Part shown: in pieces, positions 44,006 through 53,953 of the stretch
Layout: the number at the start of each line of letters is the position of its first letter
Position numbering within the stretch: the stretch's first letter is position 1
Source: an uncultured SAR116 cluster alpha proteobacterium
Lineage (GTDB): Bacteria > Pseudomonadota > Alphaproteobacteria > Puniceispirillales > Puniceispirillaceae
Direction of reading: 5' to 3'
NCBI GenBank assembly: GCA_902516825.1
Contig: CABXZZ010000004.1
Location: forward strand, 1 to 55,003
DNA: 55,003 bases
The notes under the pieces: model-generated
Database searches by the model: none
What the model saw: only the letters and a program-made list of their open reading frames with translations
What the model was told of the DNA's origin: nothing
Program-made: the position numbers and the translations under genes

Positions 44006-44752
44006 ATGCAACATATTCAATCAATCCATTTTTTTCCAATTAAGGGTCTGCAGGGATTTGAGCTAGAAGAATATTTCTTACGTAAAAATAATCTTCTTGA
44101 TAATGACCGGAGATTTGCTCTTACACAGTCGCTAATTAAAAAAGAAACTACCTTGTGGCTTCCCAAATCACATTTTAAACAATTAGTGAACCAGCCATCT
44201 CTCGCCAAAATTCGGCTGAGCCTCATATCCCAAAACCCCCTTACCCTAAAGATAGAAGGTTTCCGAGAAAAATTTAATCTTACACATTCGGCTGGAAAAG
44301 ATGCATTTATTAAGGCAATAACAAACCCAACTAGCTCTGATGCGAACGCAAATCTAAATTTGCTTGAAGCCAAAAATGGGGGCTTAAGTGACACTCGGAG
44401 CCAATGGATAAGTGTTGGTGCAAGTGCATCTGCGAATAAGCTTATACGCGCTTTTTCGTTAGACGAATCCTATTTTCGGTTTAGGCTAAATATTTGGATT
44501 AAGACAGATACCCCATTTGAGGAGTTTAATTGGGTTGGTAGGAAGGCTAAGATTGGCAGCGCAGAAATAGAATTTAAATCCCCAATTGGTCGGTGTAATG
44601 CAATCAATGTAAGTGCTAAGACAGGTGATATTACCAACCAACTTTTACCACAAAAGATGAGAGCATATTTCGGACACAGTAATCTTGGTGTTTTCGCTCA
44701 AGTTATAAAATCTGGGAACATATCGCAAGCTGACAAATTAATACTGAAATAA
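44006..44752 (+). CDS. MOSC-domain protein
   Basis: The protein begins with the MOSC N-terminal barrel (IQSIHFFPIKGLQGFELEE) and ends with the MOSC core. The core includes NIWIKTDTPFEEFNWVGRKAKIGSAEIEF, PIGRCNAINV with the conserved Cys (sulfur carrier), and HSNLGVFAQVIKSG. Relatives bind molybdenum cofactor and reduce N-hydroxylated compounds or move sulfur. I prefer ATG 44006 because it places the barrel at the N-terminus; the open frame from TTG 43943 adds 21 polar residues. The ribosome-binding site is weak for both. Confidence 0.78.
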   Translation: MQHIQSIHFFPIKGLQGFELEEYFLRKNNLLDNDRRFALTQSLIKKETTLWLPKSHFKQLVNQPSLAKIRLSLISQNPLTLKIEGFREKFNLTHSAGKDAFIKAITNPTSSDANANLNLLEAKNGGLSDTRSQWISVGASASANKLIRAFSLDESYFRFRLNIWIKTDTPFEEFNWVGRKAKIGSAEIEFKSPIGRCNAINVSAKTGDITNQLLPQKMRAYFGHSNLGVFAQVIKSGNISQADKLILK

Positions 44753-44801
44753 ACACTTGAGAAAAATTTCGTTATAAGCGATGACTGGCAATCATTAGAG
44801 T

Positions 44802-45344
44802 TTAACTTGAGGAAGCTTGTGCAACTGGGTCATCTCCTTCATGCGGTGCGGTCTTTTCGGTTTCACTCTTGACATCAATCTTAGCCACTTCAACTGAAGC
44901 CTCTGAGGCTTGATCTATATTATTAGATTCCACCTCAGCATCTTCAGATACTTTATTTTTTGTATCTGCTTCTGTTTTTTTATCCAAATTACCGCCATTT
45001 TCTAAGGGTGATAGTGCCTCCTCAGACGATTTTTGCTTAGGTTCGGATTTATTTTCATGCGTATTTCGCTTTTGTTCCATAGAAGCCAAAATAGTTTGGT
45101 GAACTCTATAATAATGATCTGCAAACTGACTAAATGCTTCTGCTGAAATACGTTCACTTGAGGAGTTCGCATCTTGGGCAAGCGCCGTGTATTTCTCGAA
45201 TAATTGTTGAGCATTTCCTCTCAACTTTCCCTCAGGCCCGTTTGACTCAAATGTGGTATTTCGATTCACATTTGGTTGATTAAAACCGGTGGGACGGCGT
45301 GCGCGTCCGCGAGAACGCTTTCCGTTTTGATTATTTGGTCTCAT
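44802..45344 (-). CDS. DUF4167-domain protein
   Basis: The 180-aa protein has a basic, Arg/Asn-rich N-terminus (RPNNQNGKRSRGRARRPTG) and the conserved core GPEGKLRGNAQQLFEKYTALAQDA...FADHYYRVH. A long acidic, Glu/Ser-rich low-complexity tail follows. DUF4167 proteins are nearly restricted to Alphaproteobacteria and commonly sit beside prmC, as here. They are thought to bind nucleic acid, but the function is not established. It follows prmC by 190 nt. Confidence 0.88.
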   Translation of the reverse strand: MRPNNQNGKRSRGRARRPTGFNQPNVNRNTTFESNGPEGKLRGNAQQLFEKYTALAQDANSSSERISAEAFSQFADHYYRVHQTILASMEQKRNTHENKSEPKQKSSEEALSPLENGGNLDKKTEADTKNKVSEDAEVESNNIDQASEASVEVAKIDVKSETEKTAPHEGDDPVAQASSS

Positions 45345-45534
45345 TAAATATCCGTTGCCAATTTAACCAGACTATTTGCTGGTGTTCCGTATCATTTTCG
45401 GAGATTAGCCTTTACGTTATGGTACCTCACGTACCTTAAGATTTAGACAATATAAGACACGGCCAATCTTAAATAACAAGCAAAAATTGCGAATTCCTCA
45501 TTTTTTTTTCAATTTTTCGCAAAACTGTGTCGTT

Positions 45535-46401
45535 CTAGTAACAAAGAACTAAACATCGCGGTATTCCTTGTAGATCTTGCAATAGTTCTCGTACCTTCAA
45601 ATTAAACCCTCTAGCCAACTCAATCACTTGTTCTGACTGCTTATAACCAATTTCAATGCACGCAATACCATCAGGGTTTAAATAGCGTGCCAATGAGGAG
45701 AAAATTATTTCATAATCAGCTAATCCTTGATTTTTTGAAAACAATGCCTGTTTAGGATCAAATAGCCGTACTTCATCTTGCAAGATTTCCTCATCCTCAG
45801 CTGAAATGTAAGGAGGGTTGCACAGAACCAAGTCAAAACTTTTATCTCCAAGGCCGTCAAACCAGTCAGAAACAAAAAATTCTGAACGCGCTTCCAAATT
45901 CATTGAACGGGCATTCACTTGTGCTTGGATAACTGCCTGTTCATTTATATCAATCCCGACACCTTTTGCATGCTTTAACTCGCTAAGACACGCTAACAAT
46001 AAACAACCGCTCCCCGTTCCAAGATCTAGTACCCGGAAATGTGGGTTTTGCGTTAATTGTTGAGTTTCGGCAAAGGAAACGGCCGTCTCTATTAGCAACT
46101 CACTTTCAGGTCGCGGGTCAAGGGTCGCGCTATTTAAATAGAAACGTAAAGACCAAAATTCTCGCCATCCTCTTATTCTACTAATTGGTTTTCCAGCGCA
46201 TCTTTGAATAATTAACCCATCATATTGCGCTATTTGCTGGTCTGTGGGCTGAATGCTCATGTGAGAATATATAGCTTCATCACTCCCAGTTACTATGCCA
46301 AGCAATAAGCGAGCTTCAAACTCTGCCTTATCACCGCATCTTTCTCGAAGCTTTTCTGTTGCCTTTGCAATAAGTGATGGCAGATTACGAGATGCATTCA
46401 T
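45535..46401 (-). CDS. prmC: peptide chain release factor N5-glutamine methyltransferase
   Basis: The 288-aa protein has the SAM-binding motif RVLDLGTGSGCLLLACLSEL near residue 109 and the catalytic NPPY in LVLCNPPYISAED near 187. The N-terminal helical domain binds the release factor. It methylates the GGQ glutamine of the release factors, and its substrate gene prfA lies 8 nt upstream in the same operon. Start ATG 46401. Confidence 0.93.
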   Translation of the reverse strand: MNASRNLPSLIAKATEKLRERCGDKAEFEARLLLGIVTGSDEAIYSHMSIQPTDQQIAQYDGLIIQRCAGKPISRIRGWREFWSLRFYLNSATLDPRPESELLIETAVSFAETQQLTQNPHFRVLDLGTGSGCLLLACLSELKHAKGVGIDINEQAVIQAQVNARSMNLEARSEFFVSDWFDGLGDKSFDLVLCNPPYISAEDEEILQDEVRLFDPKQALFSKNQGLADYEIIFSSLARYLNPDGIACIEIGYKQSEQVIELARGFNLKVRELLQDLQGIPRCLVLCY

Positions 46402-46409
46402 ATGAACAA

Positions 46410-47486
46410 TTAACTCTGGCCAACAGAGAGTTTTTTAGCTTGCTCCTCTGAGCGCAGAGCATTTACAATTTCGTTTAGAGCTTCACCCATTAAAATTTTT
46501 TCAAGCTTGTAAAGAGTTAAATTAATTCGATGGTCTGTAACCCTTCCTTGCGGAAAATTATAAGTTCGAATTCGCTCCGATCTGTCTCCCGAACCAATCT
46601 GCCCTTTTCGTGATGCAGCTCTTTCAGCATTTTGCTTTGCTCTTTCAGCATCATATAATCTTGAGCGAAGAATCTTCATCGCTTTTGCACGATTTTTATG
46701 TTGTGACTTCTCATCTTGCTGACTAACAACAATACCTGTCGGCATATGTGTTATACGAACAGCTGAATCTGTGGTGTTAACAGACTGTCCACCTGGACCT
46801 GATGAGCGAAAAATATCCACTCTTAGGTCAGTTTCTTGAATGTCGATATCAACTTCTTCTGCCTCTGGCAAAACTGCAACCGTAGCGGCTGAGGTATGAA
46901 TTCTCCCTCCAGTTTCAGTGTCAGGAACACGTTGAACGCGATGGACCCCAGACTCGAACTTCAACTTTGCAAAAACTTCTTTCCCAGATATATTCGCAGT
47001 TGCTTCTTTATAACCTCCAATCCCTGTTTCTGAGATTTCCATAATTTCAAAGCGCCAACCTTGGTGTGAGGCAAATTTTTGATACATTCCGAATAAATCT
47101 GCCCCAAACAGAGCAGCTTCATCACCACCTGTACCTGCTCTAATTTCCAAGATTGCATTCCTAGAGTCATCTTTATCCTTTGGCAAGAGCAATAATTTCA
47201 GCTTGTATTCTGCTTCAGAAATTTTTGGACGAATTTCCTGAATCTCGTCATCTGCTAGAGCGATCATCTCTGAGTCAGCTTCTTGGTCTTTTACCAAGAT
47301 TTCAGCGTCACTAAGTTCCATTTTCAGTTTTTGCACCTTTGAAGCCTGCTCTGCTATTGGGCGCAAATCTGACAGCTCTTTTGATAAGTGCATTAAATCT
47401 ACAGTATCTAGGGAAGAAGAGGATAGTCTTTTTTCGATTTCATCTTTTCTAGATAATAAGCGGGATATATTCTTCTCAAGACTCAT
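46410..47486 (-). CDS. prfA: peptide chain release factor 1
   Basis: The 358-aa release factor carries the GGQ motif in [20 protein letters not shown] near residue 230 and a codon-recognition region ([20 protein letters not shown]) that includes the PxT-type tripeptide region (here PDT) expected for RF1. It ends translation at UAA and UAG. Its start overlaps the hisS stop by 4 nt (47483-47486), so they are coupled. Confidence 0.95.
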   Translation of the reverse strand: MSLEKNISRLLSRKDEIEKRLSSSSLDTVDLMHLSKELSDLRPIAEQASKVQKLKMELSDAEILVKDQEADSEMIALADDEIQEIRPKISEAEYKLKLLLLPKDKDDSRNAILEIRAGTGGDEAALFGADLFGMYQKFASHQGWRFEIMEISETGIGGYKEATANISGKEVFAKLKFESGVHRVQRVPDTETGGRIHTSAATVAVLPEAEEVDIDIQETDLRVDIFRSSGPGGQSVNTTDSAVRITHMPTGIVVSQQDEKSQHKNRAKAMKILRSRLYDAERAKQNAERAASRKGQIGSGDRSERIRTYNFPQGRVTDHRINLTLYKLEKILMGEALNEIVNALRSEEQAKKLSVGQS

Positions 47487-48757
47487 TCTGAAAAATTGCT
47501 TTCTAATTCGCGCTTAAAAAACTTTGTAGCAAACGATATTACTTGTGATATCCCAATTTGTTTTTGCTCGCCAGTTGTCATGATTTTAACTTGGATAGTA
47601 TCGCTCTTAATTTCATTTTTCCCTATGATAAAACTTAACTCGCATCCAATTAAACTAGCTCTTTTTAACTTTTTACCAACTTGAGGTACCATAGGAATAT
47701 CTGTCTTAAAGCCTTGGAGACGTAAATTCTGAGCAAGTGCAAATCCGTCAGATGCAACTTCGTCATCTACAATTACAACAGCAATATCGTAAGTAAATTC
47801 CTCATTTTTTTCTATGAGTAACGCTAGTCTTTCTACACCAGCAGCAAAGCCAACCGCTCCCATATCTGGACCCCCTAGCATGGCAGATAATCCATCATAA
47901 CGCCCCCCGCCGAGCACTGTTCCTTGAGAGCCAAGTGCATCTGTAATAAATTCAAACGCCGTGTGTGAATAATAATCAAGGCCTCTGACCAGATTAGTAT
48001 CTAGCTGCCAATTTATCCCTGCCTTATCAAGAGCGTTTGTAAGCTGCTCAAAATGGTGTTTTGCTTGAGTAGTGAGAAATGCCGGCAATCGAGGAGCATC
48101 TTTTATAATCTCACGATCCTCATCTGCTTTTGAATCTAATATCCGCAATGGGTTTTCATTTAGTCTACGCTGACTATCTATTGATAATTCATTTTTATAA
48201 TTTGAAAGAAAAGCGACTAAAGAAGCTCGGTAATCATCCCTACTTTCTGCATCCCCAAGAGAGTTTAAATGCAATATACAGGTATCAAAAACGCCTAATT
48301 CAGATAAAAATTGCGTCGCGCAACCAATAACTTCAGCATCAGCCAATGGATTAAAACTTCCAATATATTCACAACCAATTTGGTGAAATTGTCTCATTCT
48401 TCCTTTTTGCGGTCGCTCATATCTAAACATAGGACCACCATAATAAAACTTCTGTGGTAATGATTGTGTAAGGCCATTGCTTATCAACGCACGCATCACA
48501 GACGCAGTTCCTTCAGGTCGCAGTGTTAAGCTCGAACCCCCTCTATCTTGGAAGCTATATGTCTCTTTGGCAACTACGTCAGAGCTTTCTCCAAGAGGTC
48601 TGCTGAAAACCTCACTAAATTCAAAAATAGGTGTTTCCATGTCCTGAAAACCATATCTGCTTGCAACAGTACTAGCTTTTTGAAGGATAATATTCATTTG
48701 TGATTTCTGTCTAGGCATCAAATCAGCTGTGCCTCGAACAGGTTGCATCGGTTTCAT
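47483..48757 (-). CDS. hisS: histidyl-tRNA synthetase
   Basis: The 424-aa class II synthetase has motif 2 ([26 protein letters not shown], near residue 105-130) and the histidine-binding [15 protein letters not shown] near 258. Motif 3 is [14 protein letters not shown], and the C-terminal anticodon-binding domain starts near 325. It charges tRNA-His. It lies between ispG and prfA. In many alphaproteobacteria this place also includes ptsP, which is missing here. Confidence 0.95.
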   Translation of the reverse strand: MKPMQPVRGTADLMPRQKSQMNIILQKASTVASRYGFQDMETPIFEFSEVFSRPLGESSDVVAKETYSFQDRGGSSLTLRPEGTASVMRALISNGLTQSLPQKFYYGGPMFRYERPQKGRMRQFHQIGCEYIGSFNPLADAEVIGCATQFLSELGVFDTCILHLNSLGDAESRDDYRASLVAFLSNYKNELSIDSQRRLNENPLRILDSKADEDREIIKDAPRLPAFLTTQAKHHFEQLTNALDKAGINWQLDTNLVRGLDYYSHTAFEFITDALGSQGTVLGGGRYDGLSAMLGGPDMGAVGFAAGVERLALLIEKNEEFTYDIAVVIVDDEVASDGFALAQNLRLQGFKTDIPMVPQVGKKLKRASLIGCELSFIIGKNEIKSDTIQVKIMTTGEQKQIGISQVISFATKFFKRELESNFSE

Positions 48758-48776
48758 TAACCTAGCCTTTCTAGAA

Positions 48777-49907
48777 CTATGGATGAGCTGGCTTCTCTAA
48801 TTCTTGTTGTTTAATAATGGCAGCCCGTTCTTCAACTAGAGTTACAACATGCTCGACAATATTATTATCGGTAAAACGGTGGTCAGCCATTCCGGATAGA
48901 TATATCTGATGAGTGCCTTTACCGCCACCAGTAAGGCCTATATCAGTTTCACGTGCTTCGCCTGGGCCATTCACAACACAGCCGATAATAGAGACTGTTA
49001 TTGGAATATCTATATGCGCAAGTCTCTCTTCTATTTCAGCCACAGACTTTATAACGTCAAATTGTTGCCGCGCACAAGATGGACATGAAATAACCGTAAC
49101 ACCTCTTCGCCTTAATCCAAGTGATTTTAGAAGCTCGTAGCCTACTTTAACCTCTTCAACAGGATCGGCAGATAACGAGACACGAACGGTATCACCTATT
49201 CCTGCCCACAATAAGTTCCCAAGACCGATAGCAGATTTGACGGTTCCAGCTCGAAGCCCGCCAGCCTCCGTTATTCCTATATGAAGCGGGCAATCAATAG
49301 CTTCAGATAATTGCTGATATGCTGCGACTGCTAAAAATACGTCTGATGCTTTGACAGAAATTTTATATTTATCAAAATTATGATCCTCTAACATCCTTGA
49401 ATGTTCCAACGCTGATTCAACCAACGCTTCTGGGCAAGGCTCCGCATATTTCTGAAGAAGGTGTTTTTCAAGAGAACCTGCATTTACACCAATACGCATC
49501 GAGCAATTATTTGCTTTTGCAGCTGCAACTACCTCCGCTAATCTGGAAGAGCTTCCAATGTTTCCAGGGTTAATTCTTAGACAAGCGACACCCGCATCAG
49601 CTGCCTCTAGCGCTCTTTTGTAATGAAAATGAATATCAGCAATAATGGGTACCTCACTCGCATCACAAATTTGCTTAAGTGCCTTTGTGCTTGCTTCATC
49701 GGGACATGAGACCCTAACAAGGTCAGCACCTGCACCAACAACTTGACTTATCTGCTGTATCGTTGCGTGCGTATCTGAAGTAATTGTATTTGTCATAGTT
49801 TGAACAGAAATAGGTGAATCACCGCCAACAGCCACATTACCAACCATTATTTGACGAGTTTTACGACGCTCTATCGTTCGAAATGGTCTATAAGAAGATT
49901 GTGTCAT
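48777..49907 (-). CDS. ispG: 4-hydroxy-3-methylbut-2-enyl-diphosphate synthase
   Basis: The 376-aa enzyme has the TIM barrel start ([18 protein letters not shown]) and the 4Fe-4S Cys in [13 protein letters not shown] and [17 protein letters not shown]. It performs the sixth step of the non-mevalonate isoprenoid pathway. I start it at ATG 49907 (MTQSSYRPF); the open frame from TTG 49922 adds five residues. It is followed 19 nt later by hisS. Confidence 0.95.
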   Translation of the reverse strand: MTQSSYRPFRTIERRKTRQIMVGNVAVGGDSPISVQTMTNTITSDTHATIQQISQVVGAGADLVRVSCPDEASTKALKQICDASEVPIIADIHFHYKRALEAADAGVACLRINPGNIGSSSRLAEVVAAAKANNCSMRIGVNAGSLEKHLLQKYAEPCPEALVESALEHSRMLEDHNFDKYKISVKASDVFLAVAAYQQLSEAIDCPLHIGITEAGGLRAGTVKSAIGLGNLLWAGIGDTVRVSLSADPVEEVKVGYELLKSLGLRRRGVTVISCPSCARQQFDVIKSVAEIEERLAHIDIPITVSIIGCVVNGPGEARETDIGLTGGGKGTHQIYLSGMADHRFTDNNIVEHVVTLVEERAAIIKQQELEKPAHP

Positions 49908-50039
49908 TAAAAGAAAAACCAAATTTTGATGTTCGATAATATTGTCTATTTTGGTATTTGGTATAAAAGAATTTCTCGCTCAACTCTAGTATTAAATCAC
50001 TAGTGGGCAACCCGCATCTAGCACAACGCGACTACTCTT

Positions 50040-51146
50040 TTAGTCAAATTTTCTGCTGATAATATTTTCTGCACGCAAGGGAAGATCTCTCACAATCTCG
50101 CCTGTCTTGCCAATCCTGAACGCAGGCACATCCATTATTTCAAACATTAACCCACCAGCGTTGCCCGTCGTAAGATATAACTTGTCTTCCAGATTAGTAG
50201 CAATACTCTCACCAACGCGCAGAAGTTTACTAGTTATAACGTCCCCATCTGAATTCACCAGTTCTATCCAAGAAGAAGCAGTTGCTTTTATAGTTAGGGT
50301 GTCAGAGAGCTCCACCTCTTTTGCAATAGCTGAGGAAGGATTTGATGATTGAGGTTTCGGTTCAGCTGATATCCCAGTTTGAATATCAGAAACCTGTATT
50401 GATTTCTCTGATTCAGAACTATTTGATGATAATGCTACCAGCGTTTCTTGTTTTTCCAATGCTGTTGGTGTCGTTAATGGTGTCTCTGCTTCTACGATTT
50501 TAAATAGGTTATTACTATCATCAACCTGATTATCTTCAAAATCAGAAACTGCAATCACCTCTTCAGAATTTGCATCATCAAATGAGGTTGGAACTTCTAT
50601 ATCTGACTGAGCAGTCTCTTTAGGTAATTCGTTAATAGAATTTGACAAATTTTGTATACCTGTATCGCCTGCATCTACAATTTTCGGAACTATTTCAGTT
50701 TGGGTCGGCAGCGATACCACCTGGTCAGGCGCATCTCTAAAAACAGCGAACCAGCCTGCGTATCCAATGATAGCGACAATCACCGCTACCATCGCAACAG
50801 AACTCTTTGAAAACTTTGGAACAAGTGCTTGACCAGGCACTTCATATATCGGTGCAACATCTTTATCGTCTACAGATGAGAAATATGCCGCAATAAGCGC
50901 ACTACTATCGATATCAGTAGCTTTGCAATAGCTTCTTATATAACCGGGAACATATGCGACACCTGGTAAATTTTCAAAATCAGAATTTTCGAGACTCTTT
51001 AGGTAATTTTTTGGGATCCTCAAAGTATCAGACAACTCCTGAAGCGACATTTCTTTGCTTCTTCTTGCTGATGCTAAAATCGCACCGACTTCGCTTGCAT
51101 CTAACAAGCGAGCGTTGGCATCAATATGTCTTGGATCTATCGTCAT
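50040..51146 (-). CDS. RodZ-like protein (HTH, membrane segment, DUF4115)
   Basis: The 368-aa protein has an N-terminal HTH (about 18-75, including SLQELSDTLRIPKNYLKSLEN) and a single membrane segment (about 115-136). A long acidic, Ser/Glu-rich periplasmic linker leads to a C-terminal DUF4115 domain (from about 285, including SSWIELVNSDGDVI). RodZ-type proteins tie the MreB cytoskeleton to the cell wall and keep rod shape. The order with ispG and hisS is common to many bacteria. Confidence 0.85.
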   Translation of the reverse strand: MTIDPRHIDANARLLDASEVGAILASARRSKEMSLQELSDTLRIPKNYLKSLENSDFENLPGVAYVPGYIRSYCKATDIDSSALIAAYFSSVDDKDVAPIYEVPGQALVPKFSKSSVAMVAVIVAIIGYAGWFAVFRDAPDQVVSLPTQTEIVPKIVDAGDTGIQNLSNSINELPKETAQSDIEVPTSFDDANSEEVIAVSDFEDNQVDDSNNLFKIVEAETPLTTPTALEKQETLVALSSNSSESEKSIQVSDIQTGISAEPKPQSSNPSSAIAKEVELSDTLTIKATASSWIELVNSDGDVITSKLLRVGESIATNLEDKLYLTTGNAGGLMFEIMDVPAFRIGKTGEIVRDLPLRAENIISRKFD

Positions 51147-51293
51147 GTGACCTGTTAATCTTTTTAAATGTATTGTCTAATTATATTACCGTTTCATTTA
51201 TAATGCTCTAGTTAACATGAATCTGACTAATAACGTCAAAAAAAATTAAAAAAATAGCTAAATCACCTCCATTTTCGATATTTTTTTTAAATT

Positions 51294-52517
51294 TTAACCT
51301 ATTTTATCTAGTTCAAAAGCGTCGTGAAGGCTTCTTACTGCTAATTCTGTATAATCTGCTTGAATTAAAACGGATATTTTTATTTCCGAAGTTGATATAA
51401 CCTGCATATTGATCTGCTTCTCAGAAAGAACTTCAAACATCAGTTTTGCAATGCCCGACTGAGTTCTCATCGCAGTCCCTATGACTGAAACTTTTGCAAT
51501 GTTGTTATCATGAACCAATCTTTCGAATGCCAATTCATCCTTTACCTTTGTAAGGTCACTTAATGCTTTCGCAAGGTCAACTCTTGCTAGAGAAAATGTA
51601 ATATCTGTTTTTTTCAGATCAGCTGAGGCGCTCTGAACAATCATATCAACATTAATATGCAAATCTGCAAGCACACCAAATATCTTAGCCGCAATACCAG
51701 GTTTATCAGGCAAACCAACGACTGTTATTTTTGCCTCCTCTGCTGAGTAGGCAATACCACTAACGTTCTGTTTTTCCATTTGCTTTTCCTCATTTTGAAC
51801 TAATGTTCCAGGTGCGTCTGTAAAACTAGAGCGTACCTGCAAATTAACATGGTGCCTCATTGCCATTGCAACCGACCGTGTTTGCAAAACCTTCGCACCA
51901 GCCGATGCCATCTCAAGCATTTCCTCAAACGTTATACTATCTAGTTTTCTTGCCTTTGGCATGATACGTGGGTCAGTTGTGTAAACGCCGTCTACATCTG
52001 TGAAGATATCACATCTATCGGCTTGGATGGCAGACGCGAGAGCAACCGCTGATGTATCCGAGCCTCCCCGACCCAAAGTTGATATACGACCGTCTGGAGC
52101 AATGCCCTGAAATCCCGCCACAACCGCTACCTGCCCTTGCTCTAGTCTTTTTATAATTTCATCTGCTTGGATTTCTTCTATTCGAGCAGCGCCATGCACC
52201 TCATCTGTGCGCAACGGAATTTGCCAACCAAGCCAAGAACGCGCATCAACTCCAATATTTTGTAAAGCGATGGATAAAAGCCCAACTGTCACTTGTTCCC
52301 CAGCTGAAACGATAGCATCATATTCTCTTGCATCATGCATCGAACCTATCTGTTTTGCCCATTCAACTAATTGATTTGTAGTTCCAGCCATAGCGGAAAC
52401 CACAACAGCAACCTCATCTCCTGCCTCCACGCGTGACTTAACTCTTTGTGCGACATTTCTGATTCGGTCAAGGTCACCAACAGATGTACCGCCAAATTTT
52501 TGAACTATACGTGCCAT
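51294..52517 (-). CDS. lysC: aspartate kinase
   Basis: The 407-aa enzyme has the N-terminal kinase motif KFGGTSVGDLDRI, the GFQGIAPDGRISTLGRGGSDTSAVALA site near residue 150 and FTDVDGVYTTDPR near 180. Two regulatory ACT domains follow from about 270. It phosphorylates aspartate for lysine, threonine and methionine synthesis and is expected to be feedback-regulated. ATG 52517 diverges from ubiG across 99 nt, a familiar alphaproteobacterial arrangement. Confidence 0.95.
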   Translation of the reverse strand: MARIVQKFGGTSVGDLDRIRNVAQRVKSRVEAGDEVAVVVSAMAGTTNQLVEWAKQIGSMHDAREYDAIVSAGEQVTVGLLSIALQNIGVDARSWLGWQIPLRTDEVHGAARIEEIQADEIIKRLEQGQVAVVAGFQGIAPDGRISTLGRGGSDTSAVALASAIQADRCDIFTDVDGVYTTDPRIMPKARKLDSITFEEMLEMASAGAKVLQTRSVAMAMRHHVNLQVRSSFTDAPGTLVQNEEKQMEKQNVSGIAYSAEEAKITVVGLPDKPGIAAKIFGVLADLHINVDMIVQSASADLKKTDITFSLARVDLAKALSDLTKVKDELAFERLVHDNNIAKVSVIGTAMRTQSGIAKLMFEVLSEKQINMQVISTSEIKISVLIQADYTELAVRSLHDAFELDKIG

Positions 52518-52616
52518 TTTTTTCTATAACTTTAAACTTCGTTCTATATACTGTAATCGGTTATTAATGAACTCCCTTCAAACACACAAGTCAGAAATTG
52601 AATCTTAGGAAACAAC

Positions 52617-53351
52617 ATGACATCTAACTCTACCATTGATTTAGAAGATAAAAAAAAATTTGAAGAACTCTCACACGATTGGTGGAACCCTGAGGGGTCT
52701 CTGAAATCTCTTCACCAATTTACCCCTATCCGAATTGAATACATAAAATCAGCGATTAAGCGTCATCAAAAAGGGTGCTGGGAGAGCGCAAAACCACTTG
52801 AAAATATTCGAATATTAGATATCGGATGTGGTGGCGGGCTGTTGGCCGAACCAATGGCAAGGCTAGGAGGAAAAGTATCAGGTATTGATGGTTCGCCCTT
52901 AGCAATTGAGGCTGCTAGACTGCATGCTAAAACATCAATGCTTAATATCACCTACGCTAATACCACAGCAGAAGAACTTGCCCTTACAGACAGTCAGTTT
53001 GATGTAATTTATGCATCAGAGGTTATAGAACACGTATCTGACCGTGCATTGTTTTTAGGTTCTATTCGAGGCCTTATAGCGCCAGGCGGTGTGGTGATAT
53101 TCACCACTATAAACAGAACATTAGCTTCTCTCGCACTGGCTAAATTTGTAGCCGAATATGTTCTAAGAATTGTTCCGAGGGGCGTACATGATTTTGATAA
53201 ATTCGTGAAACCATCTGAGCTTCAAAATGAAGCCCTAAAGGCAGGTATTATTATAGATGATATTACAGGATTCAAACCACTTTTGGACGGGAGATTTAAA
53301 TTTTCATCTATTGTCGCGGTTAATTATGGGGCCTCTGGATCTTTGGTTTGA
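52617..53351 (+). CDS. ubiG: ubiquinone biosynthesis O-methyltransferase
   Basis: The 244-aa protein has the UbiG N-terminus (KFEELSHDWWNPEGSLKSLHQFTPIRIEYI), the SAM motif LDIGCGGGLLAEPMARLG near residue 70 and the late FVKPSELQ region. It performs both O-methylations in ubiquinone synthesis at the membrane. AGGAAA precedes ATG 52617. It is divergent from lysC and convergent with the DUF1178 gene. Confidence 0.94.
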   Translation: MTSNSTIDLEDKKKFEELSHDWWNPEGSLKSLHQFTPIRIEYIKSAIKRHQKGCWESAKPLENIRILDIGCGGGLLAEPMARLGGKVSGIDGSPLAIEAARLHAKTSMLNITYANTTAEELALTDSQFDVIYASEVIEHVSDRALFLGSIRGLIAPGGVVIFTTINRTLASLALAKFVAEYVLRIVPRGVHDFDKFVKPSELQNEALKAGIIIDDITGFKPLLDGRFKFSSIVAVNYGASGSLV

Positions 53352-53375
53352 GTGAGAAACAATTACTGATGAAAA

Positions 53376-53906
53376 TTAATTAGCCTTCGGCAACAAAGGT
53401 ATTTCAGAAAACTCTACGCCTTCATCCGCTAACTGCTCTCCTTCTTCAGGTGTGCAGGTGCCGTAAATTATATCCTGTTTTTTCTCTCCATAATGAATTT
53501 TAAGCGCTTCTTCAGCAAATTTATTTCCAACATTGCGTCCGTTAGTTTCTACATAATGACGAACCTGTCGCACCATTGTTATAACTTGTTCGGGGCTGAT
53601 TTTCTGTTTTGATTTTTCCTTTTTCTGCTTATCTTGAGGCAAGGATATGTTGGGATTTTGCTCCATAGACGAGTTGCCCTCATCTGGATAGACTTCCGAT
53701 TTCGAGACACCATCAGAAATAGTCAATTGATTTCTGTGCTTGCCTGCGTTCAGGTTTGGCGTCATAAGAGCACGCCTAATCTTGCTACTGCCACATTCAG
53801 GACAGGAAATTAAATCATGCTCACATTGTTTCTCGAAGCTTGCTGAGTCACTGAACCAGCCTTCGAATGAGTGATGAAATCCGCAAATTAAACTATATTT
53901 AATCAT
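53376..53906 (-). CDS. DUF1178-family protein
   Basis: The 176-aa protein matches the DUF1178 family. It starts MIKYSLICGFHHSFEGWFSDSASFEKQ, has a zinc-ribbon-like CPECGSSKIRRALMTPNL, and ends in the conserved FAEEALKIHYGE and EEGEQLADEGVEFSEIPLLPK. The middle is a charged Lys/Gln-rich linker. The function is unknown. Alphaproteobacteria usually carry it near ubiG and lysC, as here. Confidence 0.9.
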   Translation of the reverse strand: MIKYSLICGFHHSFEGWFSDSASFEKQCEHDLISCPECGSSKIRRALMTPNLNAGKHRNQLTISDGVSKSEVYPDEGNSSMEQNPNISLPQDKQKKEKSKQKISPEQVITMVRQVRHYVETNGRNVGNKFAEEALKIHYGEKKQDIIYGTCTPEEGEQLADEGVEFSEIPLLPKAN

Positions 53907-53953
53907 TTTGATTTCGCTTTTAATCTATAGGCTATCATTTTAATTATTCTCAA

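Noticed and set aside
45421-45435. Short palindrome GGTAC-CTCAC-GTACC in the 5' region of the DUF4167 gene
   Set aside because: Stem of only five pairs with no T-run and no known operator; likely chance.
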